A stretch of DNA of 64,000 nucleotides from Annulohypoxylon bovei var. microspora (Eukaryota > Ascomycota > Sordariomycetes > Xylariales > Hypoxylaceae): NCBI GenBank assembly GCA_022836615.1, contig MU405211.1:496001-560000 (forward strand). Direction: 5' to 3'. Numbering within the stretch: the first letter of the stretch is position 1; the number at the start of each line of letters is the position of its first letter. Positions 46,466-58,121 of this stretch are shown here, one piece after another. A program made the position numbers and the translations under genes. The notes beneath the pieces are model-generated. The model saw only the letters and a list, made by a program, of their open reading frames with translations, ran no database searches and was not told where the DNA came from.

Positions 46466-49400
46466 ATGGCAGATTCAAGTAGCGAAACCGGATCTGCTCT
46501 CAAGGCTGAAGCTGAGGTAGAATCAGATGAGGATCAGGATGTCGTAGTGGAAGACGATGTGGACCAACAAAGCGACGTCGAGGACGGGACGAACTCTCAG
46601 GCGGAAACCGAGGCTTCAGAACAGAGCCCTCCGCCTCCGCCTCCGCCTCCACGATCCAATATCTTAATGATATGTCTCCCAAGTCTTAGTACGGAGTTTC
46701 CTGTCATGCATAACAATAACAGTCTGGAGGCGACTGCGAACATCTTAACCTTTTCAGTGCAGCCAACTAGGTTCCTTGGTGAGAAGGGCTCGGTGGATAT
46801 CTTGGATGATATAGTTGGAGATTTGTTAAACTTCATTGTGAAAGCCTCAGAGGATACCAACATCGTACGTCCCTTTCACCAAATCGATTGTTGGGATCCT
46901 TCCCCCCTAACTGTATAAATTAGAGCCTGTCTGAACTTTCCATCGTGTTTTCGACGTCTGACCTCGGCGGAATTCTCGTTAAAAAGGTATGCATGACCCT
47001 TACGAAGCTCTGATAGCTTTACATTGTTACTAACAACCGCTCTTAGGCTCTATTGCGAGCAGCGACAGACGTTAAGTATCAGTTCATATTCACCCAGACC
47101 TCACTTTTAGTAAGATAATCTGATGAGAACCCTAATCGTAAGATTGGTATATTAATGAGGTTCGCCAGTTTTTCTTCGGGACTCCTCACCATGCGTCTGA
47201 TGTGTCTTGTTGGGAAGAGACAATATCGAGAATCATTGAAGATACCTATCGAGGATTACGGGGGCCTTGGTTTCCGGACCGCATACATCAATTATCACGC
47301 TCTCTCGAGCAACTCCGGCTAGATTTTCGCAGTATTTCAGATCATTTCCATATTATGAATTATTTCCAAGATATGCCTGAGTCTAGTTCCGAAATTCTGG
47401 TGAGCTATACCCCTCTCTCTATAATAACCGATGTGCTCTATTCTGATCGCTAAGAGTGGCAACTAGACGGTTCACAAGTCCTGCACAGAACTTCAGGGGT
47501 TCAATGTTATTAATATTGGAATTGACGTGACGCACTATGAGCTTCATTGTTTTTTTCACGAGTCTGCCGGAGAAGACTTCATTGTAGACCTAATCTCAGA
47601 AACTCCAACGTGTAAGATTCCGATTCTAAGATTCCAAAAGTCTTTTCGTAGTTGCTTACCTAAATTTAGATATCAATGAGGATTTCCGCCAACTCGTTCA
47701 GTGGCTATCCCTAGAAGCTGATGGCATTGAGACTAACTTTCAAACACCGGGAAACACTCACAACCTTGTGAATTCTATTATTCACTCAGAGGAGTTGGAG
47801 GACTCCATCCACAATGGCAAAGCGCAGCTTATTTCAGTAGAACTTGAAGTTCAGGTTGATGGAAGAGATTTCCTATCATGCTTCCGCGACGAGATTCGCC
47901 GAATCTTACCGCCATATCCTGGCACTGTCATTGCATGCAGCTCCATCACTACTAACCAGCCCTCTTCCTTGACTGAAATGGGGTTGCTATCTTCCTGTCT
48001 CGTTCAACTACTCAAACAACGCCCCAAACTATCCAGCTGGCTGAAGGCGACCAATGAGCGAGTCTTATACGCCTTACGTATCCGAAACGTTGAGCTGAAG
48101 ATCCGGACCCTCTGGGAATGTTTAAGACTAGTATTCACTCATAAGTCTCACTTTCAAGGCTTCTGGCTCATTCACACAACTGGCGGCCCTGATCAACATG
48201 AACTTATCCTTAAGATATTAGAACGACTACAGTACTTTGATGAGTTGGATGAAATCTCTTGGAAGGTTATCATTATAAACAACTCGACGTCTAATATCGA
48301 CTGCCCCTTGTCCAAAGTACTTTCTAGGGTCAGACCAAAACACGATACCCTGAAATCATCTATCGAGAAGGATATCGAAGCCCGACTGGATTCAATTATA
48401 AAGACGAGGAAATTAATTCCAGTCGTTAAGGAGAAGGCCCTGCAACTACTTCGCAAGCAGCCGCTGAATCACAAGTTGTTGGGCTTCTTGATGGATACCT
48501 TGCAAGTCATCAACCCACCGATCCCAGACGTCTTAGCTAGTCTTATGGATTCATTCTCATCGACTGATATGGCATTCAACGCAATCCTTGACCAGGTTCC
48601 GAGGCATTATCGGGCTTGGTTACGCACAATTCTTGGACTTTTGTGCTTTTCCCGGAGACCTTTGTCACTGGATGAGCTCGCAATCGTCGTGGCCGCGGTA
48701 GATTGTCAAAGTTTCGAACAACTAGAACAGAATGTCGACCGTAGAACAGGAGAATATATCCGGGAACTTCTTCCGGGAATCATTTGTGTCACGTCAGAGA
48801 ATATCATCATAATCCACGAGGACTTAAAATCCTTCCTTCAACAAAGTCCAGAGGACGCCTGGTATCGTCTTAGAGATTTTCACTCGGAAATCATGGCTAC
48901 CAGCTACAATTATCTATCTCTTCTCCTTGACAAGTTTGCTGATATGCAGTCACTGTCGGTAAAATCAATCGTTGAATGGATGCGCTGCGCTAGGGCCGCG
49001 CCGGGAAACGTTCGAGAGATATATGTCGAGAACCAGTCATATGCAAAGGATCGATGCCTCGGGTTCGTTCCGTATGCTGCTCTATACTGGTACGACCATT
49101 ACCTATCTGCTAGCAGCAACAACGCCGCGAGTGAACTGCCTAGGTCTTGGTTGACCAACCCACGCCGGCTGAAAGAAATACTGGCCTTACGATATCATAG
49201 TAGGTGTCTATTTTGTCAAGACTTTTGCGCTCCCGAGGAATTCATGCCACTTTCCGTGAGAGAAGCGCTCAATTTGAGCGAGTCCGAAGCCTTGAAACTG
49301 ACGACACAATTAATCGACCGTCAACCAAGTCATACATACATCGACATTATGTATCCCCCCGATTCCACAATGGCCGGAGTTGCGCGTAACTGGATTACTT

Positions 49401-52309
49401 CCAATTTCCTGCCCCTGTCTGTATCAGAGACAATTGAATGCTACCCTCACGAAATCGACAGGCTATTTCAACACGAGGAGAAGGCGATACGCAATGATCT
49501 ATCCGATATACTTGTGTCTATTGCTGCAAGCAATAACCCTTCTCTGCTCATCAATTTTCTTAAGAAAGTCGGTGATGTGGGAGATATAGGTGCTGTATCA
49601 TCTAAAGCGTTAAACTACGCAGTTGGCTGGAACTTGGTAGACATCGCAAAAGCACTCCTCGAATACTTAGAAACCCCCCTTAAGGGTTTCTGGTTTAAAC
49701 TGGACATTCTTGCTATCTTATCTGGCGCCGTAGTAACCGGCAATTGGGATATGATCAAACTACTTCTAGATTCTGGCGCCGACGTCAACTCACTGGGCGA
49801 AAAGGCTTTCCTGAACGTCAACGCCAGTCCACTTATCGTCGCCTGCCAATTTGGTCTCACTAGCATCGTACGACTATTACTTGGTGCAGGCGCAAAAGCT
49901 GACCTAGCCGCTACGTCCGGTAAGACTGCACTACACGTTGCAAGTATGCGCGGATTCCCTTCTGTCTGTAAATTGTTGATCGAGCATGGAGCAACCATCG
50001 AATTACATACAGAGGGACTGTCGCCGCTACATAGTGGGGCAAGATTTTCCAGTATCCAACGATACAAAAAGGTAGCTACTACGATAATGAAAGCTCTCAA
50101 GGATCGATGGCCGCGCTATAAGGAGAGCGGCACCCAAGACGCCGATGAAGTGTCGAGAATCATCAACTCGCAGACTGGCAATAAGAACAAGACTGCTATT
50201 ATTTATGCGGTCGTGGCTGGTGATATAGACTTGGTAGAGTCTCTGATTGACCTCGGGGCAAGTGTGAACGATGCGGAGAGCGATGGGTACACTGCTTTAT
50301 GCAGAGCCGCGATGTCAAACAACGTGGAAATGACTCGTTACTTGCTGGATAATGGCGCGAATGTCGATCAACTTCGTAATGGGGGCAAACATGCCCTACA
50401 CGACGCTTGTGCTTGGGGCAGTACAAAGGCGATCGAGGTATTGCTCGAAAAAAACGCCGTTGCTGACCAGCCCGACGACGAGAAAGTGCCTCCCATCGCG
50501 GTGTCAGCTACATGGGGTTTAATCCGCGGAATAAGAAAAATGATCCCGTACAGTTCTAAAGAGAGCATATCCTGGGCGTTGATCCACGCCGCACGATACG
50601 GCTACCATGAGATAACCACTGCATTGCTGGACGCCGGGGCTAATATCAACCACCAGGACGAGTTTGGGAATACGCCTTTGCAGTTCTCCTGCTGGAATGC
50701 GAACTCAAGAGTGACCCAGGTCTTACTCGCACGGATGCCAAATATCGACCTTGCCGATAACGATGGCTATACCGCGACTACAGATGCCGCAAGGAGAGGT
50801 GAATTCGAGTGTCTGAAGTTGCTCCTAGATGCCGGCGCAGATACCGATGTAGAGACCACAGTTGGCAAAAGAGCTAGTGAGTATATTTCAATATTTGGTG
50901 GTGAGCCCCTTTTAGTATCTATCCACTAACTTTGATATCCTAGTTACATGTGCGGCGGATGTTAACGAAGACTGTTTCCGCCTTCTCCTGGAGCGTGGAG
51001 CAGAGACAGTCTTACCCGAGTATGATCGAAATGCGGCCTCTGTCTTGAATAATGAGCTATCCTTCCTCGGCGGCCTCGCTTATGCATTCAAAGTCGGCGC
51101 GGTCAAAGTCTACCTGGAATACATAAAGCCTCGTGTTAGCGAGGAGGCCCTTTCTGTGGACATTAACGAAGCACTCACTGCGGCTGTATATGTCTCAAAA
51201 CCCGATGTCATACAACTTTTACTCGAGTACGGCGCGGACCCGAACGTCATCAACCTTCGCTTTGACGCTAGACATGCTTCCGCCCTTGGTATTGCCATCG
51301 CGTACGACAACCTAGATATCGTAAAATTGCTCTTGGATAATAAATTCACGCCTGTGGATATAAACAAGGTAGACGACTATCGCAACACCCCTCTTCACGT
51401 CGCTTTGGACTGGTGCGCGACAAACATCTTAGGTGAAATGATAGACCTACTTCTCGCTCACGGGGCCGACCCTACCATATCAAGCGGTACATACGGCACG
51501 GTTCTAAACGCGACTTGCGAGACTTCAGACGATGACATCGTACGCAAAATACTTAGTCTACCCGGAGTCTCTCTCGATATACCAGACGACTTGGGACGAC
51601 TTCCCCTCCACCTCGCAGCGGCACGGAGGTCATACCAGTCGGAGCGGTTCGACATGCTGACGACGAAAACCTCCACGGCAAGAAGTGTGGATAAGCAAGG
51701 ACGCAATGCGCTTCACTACGTGGTTACAAGCGGGTCGACGGGACTGCTAGAGAAGCTCCTGAAGGAATATCCCGACCTAATCGACGTCCCCGACCGCGAC
51801 GGCTGGACACCGCTCCATTGGTCGTGTCGGCAGAGCGACACGCAGATTACGGATATGCTGATCGAGCACAAGGCCAGCAAGCAGCCGAGAACACACGACA
51901 GGTGGACGCCCCTAGCAGTCGCTACATACCACGGAATGACGGACCAATTCGAGTATCTGCCGGAAGAAGACGACAGGAGTGACGACGACGGCATACCCTC
52001 CCAGGCGGCGGGGTTAGTCACCAACGATACCTGCGACTCGTGCTTTTGCGTAAGTTTACGAGATCCCTACTACTGCTACTACTTATCGAGAAGATTTGAC
52101 ATACAATGCTAACTACGGAATACGTGTAGACGATATACGGAACGGGGTACCGTTGCCGTTCGTGCGCTAAGTACTGGTTCTGCTTCAAGTGCTACTGGTA
52201 CTACGAAGAAACACACCCTAAGGATCATGTGTTCCAGCGGTTCGACCAGGAATCGCATGATATAGATACACTATCAACCAGCGAAACTGTGGCGGACGAC
52301 GCAGAATGA
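46466..52309 (+). CDS. degenerate hydrolase/NACHT-like STAND protein with ankyrin repeats and ZZ finger
   Basis: Model join(46466..46864,46924..46986,47047..47109,47169..47399,47479..47611,47670..50876,50944..52049,52130..52309), about 1793 aa. Order: an acidic, Pro-rich N-terminus; an alpha/beta-hydrolase-like part (about 65-300) where the GHSLGG-type elbow reads STSDLGG (Asp in place of the Ser nucleophile, 46960-46962), followed by FFFGTPHHASD; a NACHT-like region (about 300-600) with no GxxxxGK[ST] and no clear Walker B; a winged-helix part (LGLLCFSRRPLSLDELAIVV, then IIIIHEDLKSFLQQ); about 15 or more ankyrin repeats (about 990-1700); and a ZZ zinc finger (about 1728-1771; CDSCFC, YRCRSCAKYWFCFKCYW, HPKDH). 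The acceptor at 47159 instead of 47168 would add three residues. It looks like a fungal NLR-type protein that has lost both active sites. Confidence 0.85.
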
Positions 52310-53613
52310 GAAGAGAGGAAGATTCTAATCGATCTAGTTCCTAGTACCTACCTAGATAGGCCCATATGGTAAAATGGTCAAGATAATGAGATGAAAATCC
52401 AATGTCTTCGTATGCTAGATACCTATATAGATAAGGCTTAATATGAAGAGTCTGTTTATGAACTACCTACCTAGGTATTAATAAAAATATCTATATATCT
52501 TGGGCACATACCTGAAGTAAGCTTATCTCGGGAATCTAAAATCAGGGGATTAAGGTTGATAGGTACCTACCTAACTAACCCCTATTTAACTAAAAGTATT
52601 CACCACTAGGTAGGAATTTGTTATCCTCTGTTCATCATAGGCTATTTATTATAATTCTACATTAAATATCATTGTTTATATGGCTTCTCATGTTGTTATA
52701 GCGATGAAACGATATCTGGTATGTAACCCTAACCCTAACCCTATAGACACTCAGGTACCTTACCAGGACATTTTATGTGTGTTTAGGAAGCTTCAGGCTG
52801 TCCGGAGCAACCCGAATATCCAGTTATTTTGGGGGGGGGAAGGGTAGGTGCATTTTCTCACTTTTTGGGGGATTGCGCGGCACTGGATATTGAGTTGGGC
52901 GACGTGATCGAGGAAAAGGGTGAGTGATGAGTCTCCTGATTGGTTGACGGAATGCTTTGAAATCGGCTTAGTCATTAATCTATACTAGGCTAGGTAGGTA
53001 CATACGGAGGCGGAAAGGCGCATTGAATCCTTCAACACAAAGTTTGGGGCCAAAGAACGAGAGCTGTAAAAGCGTTCACTAATCCCAGGGATAGCGAGGT
53101 AAGCGATATGACTAACATTTACACCTACAATCTGCCCTCGCTGATCATCTAAGCTATCCTAGGTCATACATATCTATGTACCTACAACAGAGTAGATGGC
53201 TGCATCCGCATGTGACGTCCCACCCTTTTACAACTTTGGCTACAGCAGCCCAAACAGCCCTGCCGCCCGCCGAGACTGGTTTAATGGGTCTCGGTGATGA
53301 ACCCCAATCCTCACTTATCACTGCCTAGATAGGCAGCTAGGCAGCTAGGGGAGATCAGCTCTCAACAAGGGCGTAGCCAGGGTTAGTCACCACGGAGGTG
53401 GTCTATTTATAGGTTTGTGTATGCGGCTGAATAACCTCATATGTCTGAGTAACTTAACGAGATGATTTCGAAATGTTTTCCTTATTCAACACCTAGGCCC
53501 TAAGTTGTGAAGATCGAAGGGATCCGTGATAGACTCTCAAACCAAGTTAGAGATTTGCTAGAAACAAATTAGACCTAACCAATCCTCTTCATACCTCCCC
53601 CGCAAAAGTGAAC
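52310..53613. other. 1.3-kb intergenic region with telomere-type repeat
   Basis: No gene supported. Rich in short palindromic TAGGTACCTA/ACCTACCTAGG words, a G9 run at about 52831 and an interstitial CCCTAA repeat (52724-52743). The right end is the promoter of the GC-rich gene. Confidence 0.6.
52724..52743 (+). repeat. interstitial telomere-type repeat (TAACCC)3
   Basis: Three exact TAACCC units plus TA, the C-rich strand of the fungal TTAGGG telomere repeat, embedded in unique AT-rich sequence about 415 bases after the STAND-like gene. Confidence 0.85.
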
Positions 53614-54573
53614 ATGGACGACGACCCCTTCGAAATCGTCCTCACGGACGCCAACGACGAATCCGCGCACTTCCGGCTGCAGAACGAGCCGGGCGAGAAG
53701 CAGCGCGAGTACATCACAGGCTACGACCGGAAATCCTCCCTCCGCGTCCTCGGACGCCTCGCAGACGTCGTCCACGGCCGCGCCAGCAGCGCCGCGAGCG
53801 ACGACAGCGCGCCCTGCACGCTCGCCATCTTCGAGTTCGCAGCACTAGGCCAGACCCCGTCGCGGCGGTACCGGGAGGTGCAGGTCGAGGTCGTGTTCGC
53901 GGCGCACGGGGCGCAGGGGCGGCCCAGCCTGCGCAGCCACAACAAGCCCGGCACCGACCTCTCGCGCTACGACCCGCGGGTGCGCGGGCTCGCGCCGCGC
54001 GGCCACCGCGCCCTGCTGCAGACCACGCACCTCGCGACGCGCAAGCACGGCTTCGAGGCGTACGCCGAGGCGGGCACGGACCCGCTGGCCACCGCCGGCG
54101 CGCGCTACACGTACGCGGTGGGCGACGCCGTGCGGCGCGGCGACTGCATGGCGGTCGAGGGCACCGAGGCCTTCGTCAACCGCGCCGCGGGCAAGCCCAA
54201 CGCCGCGCGCTTCACGCTGCGCGAGAACGCGTCGCAGAAGAGCGGGGTGCCGCGGTACCTGCGCGTGGCGGTGCTGCTGGAGCGGCGGGCGGGGGACGAG
54301 GGCTTGTTTCTGGCGACGGTGAATGTGAAGGCTCACGTGTCGGTGTTCGCGGATGCCGGGGAGCGGGTGAGGCGGATTATGGGGAGCATACCGTTGGATG
54401 ATGCGGTTTGTTTCGACCCGAAGATGGCGCCGACAACGGATAAGTATCCTGTTGATGATCTGGCTTCGGTATCCTTGAGTGAGGAGTGTTCTATTGAGAG
54501 TGGACGGGAGAGTGCTGGTGAGAAAGAGGATGAGAAAAGTGGAGGGGATTATGAGAATATGTGTGATTCGTGA
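53614..54573 (+). CDS. GC-rich gene for 319-aa protein of unknown function
   Basis: Single-exon frame from the ATG at 53614 (a GTG lies two codons upstream). The N-terminus is acidic (MDDDPFEIVLTDANDESAHF). The middle is mixed beta-like sequence with LAIFEFAALGQTPSRRYREV, then VEVVFAAHG and YDPRVRGLAPRGHRALLQTT. It resembles a fungus-specific family of uncharacterised proteins with a ...FEF...RRFR...YDP.V...AP.G... pattern, as far as I recall. The C-terminal 60 residues are acidic and Ser-rich. No signal peptide or membrane helix. Between 53640 and 54380 the DNA is very GC-rich, unlike both flanks, so transfer or local biased conversion are both possible. Confidence 0.75.
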   Translation: MDDDPFEIVLTDANDESAHFRLQNEPGEKQREYITGYDRKSSLRVLGRLADVVHGRASSAASDDSAPCTLAIFEFAALGQTPSRRYREVQVEVVFAAHGAQGRPSLRSHNKPGTDLSRYDPRVRGLAPRGHRALLQTTHLATRKHGFEAYAEAGTDPLATAGARYTYAVGDAVRRGDCMAVEGTEAFVNRAAGKPNAARFTLRENASQKSGVPRYLRVAVLLERRAGDEGLFLATVNVKAHVSVFADAGERVRRIMGSIPLDDAVCFDPKMAPTTDKYPVDDLASVSLSEECSIESGRESAGEKEDEKSGGDYENMCDS

Positions 54574-55079
54574 CTAATGAGATCCCTTGCGCATAAGAGT
54601 TGATAATCGCTCGAACCGCGTCGCAAGAACCTAAAATAGACAGTGATATACCAGATTTATAGCTACTTCTTTCTTGTATTGGTCTCTGTGTTATGTACTA
54701 GTGAAGTCGACTTAATCTATCTATACTTCCCCGGCCACATTCCAACCTTTGCTTCGTTTCCCCCACAAGACATTAAAGCCCTTATACGACTTATGGTTCA
54801 AACCCATTTGCCCAGGCCAAGAATATTCCGCGAACCAATAGCAGGATGTTGTTAGTATGAAAAACAACACACGGAATATGCATCGGGTGCAGTGGGTTAG
54901 TGAAGTGCTCTATCCCGACGAGAGATTGATATGCCCGTTCCAATGCTAATCTATAAAAGGGATACCACATAACCCTTCGTTCTGATGAGTCCAATAATCC
55001 GACGAATATTCAATGATCCCTCAAAGAGTAAATAAGCTGCTATTAGAGTTTAGTACTCTGCGACATTTCGCCGCATTGA
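54574..55079. other. intergenic between convergent genes
   Basis: About 500 AT-rich bases between two 3' ends. Nothing recognised. Confidence 0.6.
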
Positions 55080-57273
55080 TCAGATATGTTCCCCAAAGTG
55101 ATCGTCGAGTTCTACCTGAACCCGAGGGCTATTGGTCAGTGCCTCGACATCATCATCAATCACTCTTGCACTACCAGGCGTAAAATGACGAGGGCGCTTG
55201 ATGCTCTTCTCGGGCCGGTTTATGACACAAGCATCTGTGTTTGCGTCACCGCATGTATGCGAGTCCATGTTCGACGACGTAAAGACGTTGGCAACATTAG
55301 TAAGGTCATTACCGAAGTCTACTGCCGATGTGGATCGATGTGAGAACACTCCCGAGAATGCGCTCTGGCTGGGAGGTGAATTGTTCGCGCTAGTGTCCTG
55401 GCTTTCTTTGCAAAGGTTGCTGAATGACGACTGTGACACCTTGCGCATATCGATGTGGTTGATGACTGGCGCATCTTCACTCGGGGAATCTTGAAGGTGA
55501 TTCTCCTTACGCGATTTAACTTCAGAGGCTGGCGGTGCAATGCTTCCGGTATGAACTGGAAGCGGGTGTGGTTGGTTCAGCAACGAGTGCGTAAGAGACG
55601 TTGCGAGTTCGGAAGAGAAGTTTGCGCTGCCAGTGTTGAAGAAGTCGTTCATTGACGTACCTAGAGTAGGGTAATTATTAGCATCGTTTACATGGATATC
55701 AGACCTTAATAAGCACGCTGACAGACAATGGGAATATTAAAGCAGTGTAGGATAGCATACTTCCAGGTGCGCCAATCTTGCTCACGTCGAGGTTAAGATC
55801 GTCAATGAAGTTTGACCCACCCAACGTCGTTGGCGTATTTGTCGGCGCTTTGGGATCATGAGCACTGACATCCATATCTCCCAGATGAGTCGATGAGAGG
55901 TTTATGAAGTGATTATCTATCAAGCCTTGGGCATTGCTGGAATTGCCCAAACCGTAATCAGGCATGCTGACATCGGAGTGTGGCACTTTGCTAGCACTAG
56001 TAGCTCTGCGACTGGCGGCAGAATTATAGCTGGACTTGCCACTGTTAGTAGCCTGATTATATCCAATAGGTCCGAAGTTGTTGCTTGCCCAGTCAAAGCA
56101 AGCGGTTGCTTCAGACTTCTGCGAGCTGAAGGGGTCTGCCCAAGACGAGCTGGCCCCAGTCCCGTTACGCTGTAGCAATGCCTCGGTGTTTGGCATAGAA
56201 CCGAGCAAGTTTTCCTGCGTCAATCCAGGGGGGCAGGTGTTATACGTGGACGAACTGGATGAATTTTTCATGAAGCTCGTTGTTCGACGGCGAGGGGAGT
56301 GGAGGTGAGCCTCCGCACCATCTTCATGATGCCGTGCTGGGACAGGCATAGTAGGATTGAACGGAGTACGGCGCCACATGCTGGGATTTGGCCAAGCAAT
56401 CCCAGAGGTCTCGAGAATGTCTGCAACGCGGTATATGTTAGTCTTGGGTATCGTATTGGGGAGGCAGTCGGTTCTCTACCAAGTGGTGCATGTTGGAATG
56501 AGAATGCAACGACATTCTTGACCCGTTCGATGGGCATAGTCAAAGAATCCCTTGGGAAGCCTTCACTGATGACGATTTTAATCCTTCCGAGTTCATCTGC
56601 GGGGCTCCAATAGCTTTGTCGGAGCACTTCGCTGCGAAACTGAGGAAACCTGAGCGTTTCGAGATCTCCATTCTTGGTGAACTCTGCTATTGTAAGATTA
56701 TATGAGTCTCCTCTTGATGTGAAAGACTCACCAAAGCTATGGTTGATCAACTGAGGCCATGGCCCGGTACGATTAAATGAGGATGATCTAAGAGATGAGC
56801 TACCTGTTAGAGTTGGCTTCAACTTAGGATATAAGGATAGGGGGACGTACGCAACTAAACGACCATCGATCAAGACCCGTGCCTCGAACTTGACTGATTC
56901 GGGATGTTTGCTGTAGTTTCTAGTGAATTGACTGATATCGGGCGTCTTCCAGGAGTGAAGCGAGATATTGAATTGAGTACTCGGGGATAAGCCTGGCATG
57001 AAACAAGTCATAGTCGGCAAGCCGTAAGATCCATTCGTGTAGGCGAACTCTGAATCAGAACGAGTCAGACTTTGGACAGATAAATAAGTGTATAGTGTAG
57101 AGCAAAGCATCGGGATATTATGAGAGGCTGGTCTACCACGAAATTTAGGAGAACCTCGCTAGAAAATGATACTTACCGTTATCATGAACAACATGACAGT
57201 TAGTCTTGAACTCCTTCAATGGGATCTTGGAGTCCCTAGGAAATAATAACACATCCCAGTCCTCAAAACGCAT
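55080..57273 (-). CDS. conserved fungal protein of unknown function with disordered tail
   Basis: Model complement(join(55080..55660,55761..56420,56480..57049,57177..57273)), 635 aa. A further 51-base in-frame intron at 56800..56850 is likely and would give 618 aa. The N-terminal 200 residues look like a folded beta-rich domain (MRFEDWDVLLFPRDSKIPLK, then GLPTMTCFMPGL, FEARVLIDGRLVA, NRTGPWPQLI, ELGRIKIVISEGFPRDS, VKNVVAFSFQHAPL). This block recalls a conserved filamentous-fungal family without known function. From residue about 210 the protein is Ser/Asn/Thr-rich and disordered, with SIKRPRHFTPGSARVIDDD near the end, a possible nuclear signal. No enzyme or DNA-binding motif seen. Confidence 0.85.
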
Positions 57274-58121
57274 CTTCACTAGCAGTGATGATAATAAACA
57301 GAGAAGTAGGGAAAGCTCAAAAAAGAATAACAGGTTGATACAACGAACAAACTTGGAGTAGAGCCAATTCCTGTCAAAGTGGTCTTTTCAAGGAATATGA
57401 TGTTGGTGATGCGAGTTGTACTGGTTGAATATTGTAAGGTTGTGAAGATTGAAGAGGAAATGGATTCATCTAATTTCATGTGAAGAACATTGAATTCACA
57501 TGCTAGCTAATGGTCTCAGCCTTCCCATAATGCAGTGATAGACACAATCGTAACTTCCTATATTCATTAGTACTATAGTTCGTATGATGAAGGTACGTAG
57601 CTCTCTAAACTGCTCGTCATTTTCATTGGCTACCCCTAGGTAGAGTGGACCTCAACCTTTTCCTCGAGGTCTATAATGATCTCGAAAGAATGCAATTCCA
57701 ATGAGCCGAGTGACACCAGAACCTTGGAAAGTTATGAGAAACTTTAGTATGTCATTGTACTTAAGTGTCCTCTCTACATATGCATGTAGGGACGGCTTAA
57801 CTCTTGAAAGCCGCAATACCTAGGGTAAAATAAAATAAGTTGTTCCTTCTATCCACGATCTCCTATAAGCGATAATGCACAATATCCTTCTATATCTTGA
57901 TCACAAGCTAAGGAAGGGGACGGGCTCAACGTAGAAGACATAAACTGTCGGAGAACATTGCAGCCCCAGGTGAACAAATGAGACAAGTTGAGTTATTTGC
58001 TATATGATATTAGCTCCTTCAAAAGGACCTACAAGGTCAACCAATACTCCCTCACTCATAATGATCTAGGTTGTATTTTGTGTATCTGCGGCTAAACAGG
58101 CTTAGTTTATGTACAAGTCTT
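57274..58121. other. intergenic upstream of the unknown gene
   Basis: About 850 AT-rich bases holding the promoter of the unknown gene and the 3' flank of the complex I subunit gene. No gene supported. Confidence 0.6.
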
